A DNA stretch of 9,807 bases from an uncultured Oscillospiraceae bacterium (GTDB taxonomy: Bacteria; Bacillota; Clostridia; Oscillospirales; Oscillospiraceae): contig CAKUJN010000076.1 of NCBI GenBank assembly GCA_934661735.1, forward strand, positions 1 through 9,807, in the 5' to 3' direction. Below the pieces are notes generated by a model. The model was not told the DNA's origin. It ran no database searches and worked only from the letters and a program-made list of their open reading frames with translations. Shown piece after piece: positions 5,584-9,807 of this stretch. Every line of letters begins with the position of its first letter. Position 1 is the first letter of the stretch. Made by a program: the position numbers and the translations under genes.

Positions 5584-6257
5584 TTCGGTCTCACCCTTTC
5601 TTCTGTTCCTGGCGTCGCCAGCGCCGCGCAGACCACGTCCGCCGCGCCGGCCGCCCGCAAAACACGGCAGCATTCCGAAAGCGTTGCGCCGGTCGTTACA
5701 ATATCGTCAATCAATAGAATCCTCGCACCCGCGGCGCGCTCCGCATCTGTCACGCGATAAACGCCGCGCGCGTTTTTCCGCCGCGCCTCCGCGCTGCTCA
5801 TGCCCGACTGCGCCGGATTGTCCGTGTGCTTTTCCAGCATCCGCTCCGGCGTCATGCCAAGCTCCCGCGCAAGCGCGCGGCACAGTAGCTCAGCCTGATC
5901 ATATCCGCGGCTTTTCAGCCGCTTTCTGCTGACCGGCGCCCATGTGATCCGGTCAAACCGGCCCGCCAGCTTGTCGCGCACGGTCACGGCCATCCACCGG
6001 CCGTACTGCCCGGCATACCATTGCAGGCCGTCAAATTTATAGCGGTGAAACGACTCGCGCAGGTTCCCCTCATAAAAGAACGTTGCCGTACAGCGCGATG
6101 CGCCCTCGACATGCGGGTCCGCGCCGTCATGCTCGGGCAGCGTGTCCAGACATCTGCGGCAAACCGGCTTTTCACGCGGTGTAATCAGCGCGTGGCAGAT
6201 CTGACACCGCGGCGGATACAGCAGATCCAGCAGCGCTTCCGCCAACCTATTCATCAT
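5580..6257 (-). CDS. comF: ComF family protein (phosphoribosyltransferase-like)
   Basis: 225-aa ComF/GntX homologue, normal length for the family. An N-terminal zinc-finger-like Cys4 set (Cys18, Cys21, Cys33, Cys36) is followed by a type-I phosphoribosyltransferase fold with the KFDG segment (74-77), RGYDQAELL (117-125) and the PRPP-binding loop ILLIDDIVTTGATL (180-193). ComF proteins are needed for internalising or processing single-stranded DNA in natural transformation, and some work with DNA repair factors. Their enzymatic substrate is unsettled. The gene overlaps recD2 by 11 bases and mreB by 4, so it is translated as part of one operon. Two consecutive ATG codons (6257, 6254) could serve as start; a GAAGGG element about 8 bases upstream of the first supports the longer form. 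No other late competence genes are in the window. Confidence 0.93.
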   Translation of the reverse strand: MMNRLAEALLDLLYPPRCQICHALITPREKPVCRRCLDTLPEHDGADPHVEGASRCTATFFYEGNLRESFHRYKFDGLQWYAGQYGRWMAVTVRDKLAGRFDRITWAPVSRKRLKSRGYDQAELLCRALARELGMTPERMLEKHTDNPAQSGMSSAEARRKNARGVYRVTDAERAAGARILLIDDIVTTGATLSECCRVLRAAGAADVVCAALATPGTEERVRPK

Positions 6258-8469
6258 CTGCTTTGCCCTTCTCCAGCCGCAGCTTCAGCCCGCTGTAGCG
6301 GCGCTGCTGGCGGTCGTTGCGCACCATGGCTGCAATAACCTCCTCGTTTCCCACGATGATCAGAAGCTCTCTCGCCCGCGTGATGGCCGTATACAGGATG
6401 CTCCGCGTCAGCAGCAGCTGTGCGCCGCTGAACGCGGCCAGAATGACCGCGCGGTACTCGCTGCCCTGACTTTTATGGACGGTCATCGCATAGGCCGGCT
6501 CCAGCTCGCGCAGCATGTCAAAGCCGTATTCCGCCTCGCGGTCATCAAACACAACGGTCAGCGTCTCATTTGCAAAGTCGATATGCGTAATTTTCCCGAC
6601 GTCGCCGTTGAAAATACCTGTGCCGGAACCGAGTCCGTCGGACCTTTTCCACATTATATCATAGTTGTTGCGGATTTGCATCACCCGATCGCCCTCGCGA
6701 TAGGAAAAATCGCCGAACTGTTTTTCGCGCCTGCCCTGTGCCGGCGGGTTAAGCACCGCCTGCAGCGCGCGGTTCAGACTCTGTGTGCCCGTCTCATGGC
6801 GGCGCGTCGGCGAAAGCACCTGAATATCCTCGGGCGGAATGTGCATGTTCTTCGGCAGACGCGTGGCACAGAGTTCCGCGATGGTCTGTACGACGCTTTC
6901 GCCGCTCCGCCGCTTCATAAAGAAAAAGTCGCGGTCCTTCACCGTCAGCACCGGCAGTTCGCCGCGGTTGACGGCGTGTGCGTTCATGACGATCAGACTC
7001 TCCTGCGCCTGCCGGAAAATTTCGGTCAGGCGCACTGTTTTCGCCACGCCGCTGCGGATGATATCGGAAAAAACGTTCCCTGCGCCGACCGACGGCAGCT
7101 GGTCGGGGTCGCCCACCAGAATCAGCCTGCACTGCGGCTTCAGCGCCCGCAGCAGCGACAGCATCAACTGCAAATCGACCATCGACGTCTCATCCACGAT
7201 CATCGCGTCGCACCGGAGCGGCTCGTCCTCGTCGTGGAAAAACGACATCATGCCCGTCTCGGGGTCAAACTGCGCCTCCAGAAGCCGGTGAATTGTGGAC
7301 GCCTCGCGTCCCGTCACCTCTCCCAGACGCTTCGCCGCGCGCCCCGTCGGCGCGGCCAGCTGCGTTTTCAGCCCCATCCGGTCGAATAAATCCAGAATGG
7401 CGGTCATGACCGTCGTCTTGCCGGTGCCGGGGCCGCCCGTTACCAGCAGGAGGCGGTTTACCGCAGCATCACAGATGGCCTGCCGCTGTTTTTCGGCGTA
7501 TTGCATCCCGCTTGCGGCCTCCACGCCGCGAAGAATCTGCTCCAGCCGCGCCGGCTCCGGCAGCGTAACGTCGGCCATCTGCAAAAGCCGTCGCGCCACA
7601 TACGTCTCTGCCTCGTAAAACTCCGGCAGATAGCACGCCGTCAGCCCCGCAATGGTGTCCCGCTCCATCCGCTGCTGCTCACACAGGCGGTCCAGTGCCG
7701 CGGCAATCGTCTCATGCGGCAGACTCAGAAGCGCCGCCGTCGCGGCAATGAGCTTGTCCTGTGGGATAAAGGTATGTCCGTTTCCAAGATTATACGAAAG
7801 CTCGAACAGAACGCCCGCCTCCACGCGTCGCTCATCGTCAGCCTCCACGTCCATTTCCAGCGCAAAAGCATCCACCACGGAGAAGTCCGCGCCGAAATAC
7901 GGCCCCGTCAGCAGATACGGGTCATCGCGCAGCGCATCTGCGGCCATGTCTCCGTAGACACGGTACAGCCGCACGGCCAGCTCCGCCGGAAGCCGGTGGA
8001 GCGTCAGAAACTCGATCAGCCGCCGGACGCCTGCCTGCTTGCGGAAGCTCTCGCTGATCTCCATCGCGCGCCGGTGCGAAATGCCGGAGATGACCTCCAG
8101 CCGTTCCGGCTCGTTTTCAATCACATTCAGCGCCTGCGTCCCGAACAGCTCCATGATTTTTGCCGCCGTCCGCTCCCCAATGCCCTTGATTGCGCGCGAG
8201 GACAGATACGCGTAGATTTCGCCCGTTGTCTCCGGCATCAGCCGCTCCAGAAACTCCGCCTCAAACTGTCTGCCGTGACTGGCGTGATGGCCCCACCGGC
8301 CCACCACGACCAGGCGCTCGCCCACCACGGTCATGGGGATCGTCCCCACAACCGTGACCGCCTCGCCCTCGTCCGTTTGCAGACGCAGCACGGCATAGCC
8401 GTTCTCCGGATTCTGAAACACCACGCTCTGCACCGAGCCGCGGATCATGTTTTCTTCTCGTTCAGCCAT
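6247..8469 (-). CDS. recD2: RecD2-type 5'-3' DNA helicase
   Basis: 740-aa superfamily 1B ATP-dependent helicase of the RecBC-independent RecD2/YrrC type, acting in DNA repair and replication-fork maintenance. It has an N-terminal OB-like region, helix-hairpin-helix-type segments (IKGIGERTAAKIMELFG 94-110, LEVISGISHRRA 124-135), a linker domain, then the motor: Walker A GGPGTGKT (345-352), PTGRAAKRL (375-383), Walker B VDETSMVD (425-432), motif III LVGDPDQLPSVGAGNV (451-466), an SH3-like insertion, VHKSQGSEYRAVI (664-676) and LYTAITRAR (692-700). All helicase motifs look intact and the length fits the family (about 715-800). The ATG at 8469 was chosen because GGAG lies 6 bases upstream; a Met at residue 8 is possible. 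It starts 3 bases after the preceding gene and overlaps comF. Confidence 0.97.
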   Translation of the reverse strand: MAEREENMIRGSVQSVVFQNPENGYAVLRLQTDEGEAVTVVGTIPMTVVGERLVVVGRWGHHASHGRQFEAEFLERLMPETTGEIYAYLSSRAIKGIGERTAAKIMELFGTQALNVIENEPERLEVISGISHRRAMEISESFRKQAGVRRLIEFLTLHRLPAELAVRLYRVYGDMAADALRDDPYLLTGPYFGADFSVVDAFALEMDVEADDERRVEAGVLFELSYNLGNGHTFIPQDKLIAATAALLSLPHETIAAALDRLCEQQRMERDTIAGLTACYLPEFYEAETYVARRLLQMADVTLPEPARLEQILRGVEAASGMQYAEKQRQAICDAAVNRLLLVTGGPGTGKTTVMTAILDLFDRMGLKTQLAAPTGRAAKRLGEVTGREASTIHRLLEAQFDPETGMMSFFHDEDEPLRCDAMIVDETSMVDLQLMLSLLRALKPQCRLILVGDPDQLPSVGAGNVFSDIIRSGVAKTVRLTEIFRQAQESLIVMNAHAVNRGELPVLTVKDRDFFFMKRRSGESVVQTIAELCATRLPKNMHIPPEDIQVLSPTRRHETGTQSLNRALQAVLNPPAQGRREKQFGDFSYREGDRVMQIRNNYDIMWKRSDGLGSGTGIFNGDVGKITHIDFANETLTVVFDDREAEYGFDMLRELEPAYAMTVHKSQGSEYRAVILAAFSGAQLLLTRSILYTAITRARELLIIVGNEEVIAAMVRNDRQQRRYSGLKLRLEKGKADDE

Positions 8470-8472
8470 CTC

Positions 8473-8793
8473 TTACTCCGTTTTCAGCAGGCCGCAAAGC
8501 GCGTCCTCCCTGCAATAGATCTCCTGTCCCGTGCGGCACAGCCGCTGTGCGCGTGCCGCCGCCTGTATTGTCATTCCGCAGTCCACCAGAATCACGCGTC
8601 CGCGCGAAAGCCCGCTCTTGCGAAGCCATCGCTGCGCGCGCACCGTCTGCTCCATCGCGGGCGCTTCGCCCGACAGATAGATCAGCGTATCGTGCCGCCC
8701 GCGGCACGGGAACAGCGCCCAGCCCGTCAGACACCACAGCACCATCAGCACGCCGCAGGCCGCAAGCAGGCATAAAATCAAATCCGCAATCAT
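8473..8793 (-). CDS. Small single-pass membrane protein, first gene of the recD2 operon
   Basis: 106-aa protein of unrecognised family. One N-terminal transmembrane helix (about 3-27) is followed by a cytosolic part with strand-helix-strand pattern: TLIYLSGE (36-43), a helix about 44-60 with MEQTVRAQRWLRK, RVILVDCGMT (66-75), a helix about 76-87, then QEIYC (90-94). It carries eight cysteines (8, 13, 21, 30, 72, 86, 94, 100), high for its size. The ATG at 8793 is preceded by GGGGGTG at good spacing and begins the hydrophobic helix; the frame extends further upstream but that extension crosses a probable promoter. It ends 3 bases before recD2, so it is almost surely cotranscribed. A membrane anchor for the operon's DNA-processing proteins is one idea, but no sequence motif supports a specific function. 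Confidence 0.85.
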   Translation of the reverse strand: MIADLILCLLAACGVLMVLWCLTGWALFPCRGRHDTLIYLSGEAPAMEQTVRAQRWLRKSGLSRGRVILVDCGMTIQAAARAQRLCRTGQEIYCREDALCGLLKTE

Positions 8794-8843
8794 CGCCGCA
8801 CCCCCATATATCCTATGCGGCAGATGCGGAAGCTGCTTTTCTG

Positions 8844-8872
8844 ATTTTACTACATTTCGCGCCCTTTTTCCA
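8844..8872 (-). promoter_or_regulatory. Possible promoter of the recD2 operon
   Basis: On the minus strand TGGAAA (8872-8867), a 17-bp spacer and TAAAAT (8849-8844) lie about 50 bases before the ATG at 8793. The -10 is good and the -35 matches four of six positions. It is the best candidate in this divergent region but not a strong one. Confidence 0.45.
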
Positions 8873-8882
8873 CAGGAAAGCG

Positions 8883-8905
8883 AAAAATTGCCGCATTTTT
8901 GCGGC
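8883..8905 (-). terminator. Short terminator-like hairpin, minus strand
   Basis: On the minus strand GCCGCA (8905-8900), loop AAAA, TGCGGC (8895-8890) is followed by AATTTTT (8889-8883). The stem is only 6 bp and no minus-strand gene lies upstream of it in the window, so it is either an insulator before the operon promoter or accidental. Confidence 0.35.
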
Positions 8906-8934
8906 CCATCTGCCAAAATACGCGCCGGAGTCCT

Positions 8935-9063
8935 CTGTTATACTGGAAACAGAAGAATCGTTTACCGCTCCGCCGCCCGATCACGCCGGAGGAAGCAGAA
9001 ACGCAGGAGCCACAGGCAAGAACGCTTGACGAACTCCGTCAGCAGGTGTCTGACGCAGATTGA
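8935..9063 (+). pseudogene. Apparent 5' part of the following gene, in a different reading frame
   Basis: The frame ending at the TGA of 9061-9063 reads like real protein over its last 25 or so codons (TPEEAETQEPQARTLDELRQ then QVSDAD), while the frame continuous with the downstream gene is Arg/Ser-rich and unnatural there. Removing one base at about 9061 would join them as SDADDPMTGDVTIAY. No ATG exists in this frame; CTG at 8935 behind GGAG is the nearest option, and a possible extended -10 overlaps it. This is probably the N-terminal piece of a frameshifted gene; alternatively a short upstream ORF. Confidence 0.4.
8936..8944 (+). promoter_or_regulatory. Possible extended -10 promoter element
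   Basis: TGTTATACT is an extended -10 sequence (TGn plus TATACT at 8939-8944) with no good -35 at the usual distance. It lies within a small dyad, TCTGTT (8934-8939) with AACAGA (8948-8953). It could serve the plus-strand gene at 9068, with a leader of about 115 bases. Confidence 0.35.
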
Positions 9064-9067
9064 CCCC

Positions 9068-9646
9068 ATGACCGGCGATGTCACAATCGCTTATCAAACG
9101 GACGGCGTTCTGGAGCGTCTGATCTGCGGACAGAATATCGTTGTGTTTACCGAACAGACAGCAGACGGAAGCTGGCGTGTTCTGCGCCTGTACGAGCCGG
9201 ACGGCACGGTCGCCGTAATGGAGGAAAATCTGCCGTCAAGCCCGCGGCCTTACATGATCAGCAATTGTGAGCTTGTCGTCCACTGGGAAAGTCCGGAATA
9301 CACAGCGCTGATCAAGGCACACGCCGCGGATTACTGGGATAACTGGGACGGGGCACACCCGTTTCCTGGACTGGAGGAGAGCCTGAAAACGGGCGACTTC
9401 GGCGAGCATCTTCCGGAGCACATTTACGAGGACTACGGCGTGTTCACCAATGTCCTGCGCTATCAGAACACGCTTACCGGCAAGGTGGTTACGCTGAACA
9501 GCGTGCCGCGCTGCTTCCGGATTCCGCGGTATTTCCGCTCTGATGGGACGGAATGGGCGCTGAGCGAAGCACGCAGCCTCTATGAGAACACCAACTATAA
9601 CATGGTCCGCTTCTGGCTCTATCTTCCGACGGACAAGACCGGATAA
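9068..9646 (+). CDS. Unrecognised protein, 192 codons, probably the 3' part of a frameshifted gene
   Basis: Soluble-looking acidic protein beginning MTGDVTIAYQTDG and ending FWLYLPTDKTG. No signal peptide, membrane helix or known motif is visible. The first 75 residues alternate as beta strands (VTIAYQ, LICGQNIVVF, WRVLRLYEPDGTVAV). The middle is rich in aromatic and acidic residues (YWDNWDGAHPFPGLEE, 89-104). The C-terminal part carries FRIPRYFRSDGTEWALSEAR (150-169). The ATG at 9068 has no Shine-Dalgarno sequence and directly follows a stop in another frame, while protein-like sequence precedes it in that frame, so the true gene probably begins further upstream and carries a +1 shift near 9061. 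Translation re-initiation after the TGA, 4 bases earlier, is the alternative. It is closed by a strong terminator and is divergent from the recD2 operon. Confidence 0.65.
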   Translation: MTGDVTIAYQTDGVLERLICGQNIVVFTEQTADGSWRVLRLYEPDGTVAVMEENLPSSPRPYMISNCELVVHWESPEYTALIKAHAADYWDNWDGAHPFPGLEESLKTGDFGEHLPEHIYEDYGVFTNVLRYQNTLTGKVVTLNSVPRCFRIPRYFRSDGTEWALSEARSLYENTNYNMVRFWLYLPTDKTG

Positions 9647-9654
9647 ACCGTGCA

Positions 9655-9684
9655 AAAACGGGGACGCCTCCGCGTCCCCGTTTT
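9655..9684 (+). terminator. Strong terminator of the gene ending at 9646
   Basis: A perfect 13-bp stem, AAAACGGGGACGC (9655-9667) with GCGTCCCCGTTTT (9672-9684) and loop CTCC, starts 8 bases after the stop codon. The A-run before the stem and T-run at its end would let it work in both directions. Confidence 0.9.
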
Positions 9685-9690
9685 CATATC

Positions 9691-9710
9691 GCGCCTGCAA
9701 AGCGCTTTTT
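9691..9710 (+). terminator. Small hairpin with T-run
   Basis: GCGC (9691-9694) pairs with GCGC (9702-9705) across a 7-base loop and TTTTT follows (9706-9710). The stem is short; at best it backs up the terminator just upstream. Confidence 0.25.
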
Positions 9711-9731
9711 ACATACAAAAAGAGGACGCCG

Positions 9732-9768
9732 AAGGGAAACACTCCGCAAGGAAGTCGTTTCCCTTTTT
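9732..9768 (+). terminator. Terminator-like hairpin with GNRA loop
   Basis: AAGGGAAAC (9732-9740) pairs with GTTTCCCTT (9757-9765). The inner ACTCC/GGAAGT arms continue the stem around a GCAA tetraloop with small bulges, and T residues run to 9768 followed by GCTTTTG. No ORF ends directly before it in the window, so it may be a redundant terminator. No gene was found in the remaining bases to 9807. Confidence 0.55.
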
Positions 9769-9807
9769 GCTTTTGTAAGTCGTCAAAATGACTGGTTTGC
9801 GGAAAAA

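Noticed and set aside
5584..5673. 30-codon N-terminal extension of MreB
   Set aside because: It overlaps comF coding sequence, is Arg/Gly-rich, and the ATG at 5583 has both a ribosome site and the conserved MreB N-terminus.
7501..8775. Long plus-strand open frame of 424 codons
   Set aside because: It lies opposite recD2, which has all helicase motifs. The translated product is His/Arg/Gln-rich and unlike a real protein; it is a GC-bias shadow.

Overview
The window looks like chromosomal DNA from a GC-rich Bacillota bacterium, most likely a gut Clostridia of the Oscillospirales/Oscillospiraceae type. The basis is sigma-A style promoters, strong AGGAGG-type ribosome binding sites, a VanS-like sensor kinase, RecD2 and ComF homologues, and intergenic TTTGTAGGGGC-type hairpin repeats of a kind I associate with such genomes. 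This placement is inference; no rRNA or other marker gene is present.

Left part, + strand (1-3681): the 3' part of a multi-pass membrane histidine kinase whose reading frame runs off the left edge. It is followed by a strong terminator and a second terminator-like structure. A near-consensus promoter then drives a two-gene pseudouridine catabolic operon: a winged-helix/PfkB fusion kinase (psuK-like) overlapping psuG by 4 bp. Together they convert pseudouridine to pseudouridine 5'-phosphate and then to uracil plus ribose 5-phosphate. A terminator follows psuG.

Middle part (3682-4551), with no long gene: a perfect-consensus promoter (TTGACA, 17 bp, TATAAT) overlaps a nearly perfect 44-bp palindrome and leads to a 29-codon ORF for a small hydrophobic peptide with an excellent ribosome binding site. 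The rest of this convergent intergenic region is packed with repeats: two copies of a hairpin-bearing sequence in inverted orientation enclosing about 0.5 kb, two GTAGGGGC hairpins 48 bp apart, and three short tandem hairpins.

Right-centre part, - strand (8872 down to 4517): a tightly packed operon in the order small membrane protein of unknown function, recD2 (5'-3' helicase), comF (phosphoribosyltransferase-like competence/DNA-processing protein), mreB/mbl (actin-like rod-shape protein). Neighbours are 3 bp apart or overlap by 11 and 4 bp, so translation is probably coupled. A GC-rich hairpin closes the operon.

Right end, + strand (8907-9807): one unrecognised gene of at least 192 codons that seems to carry a +1 frameshift (or a re-initiation junction) near 9061 and lacks a convincing start. 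Several terminator hairpins and about 120 bp without a gene follow it.

Most unusual are the strongly controlled 29-aa peptide gene, the inverted-repeat-bounded intergenic block beside it, the unknown membrane protein leading the recD2-comF-mreB operon, and the broken gene at the right end. No CRISPR array, transposase, tRNA or rRNA was seen.
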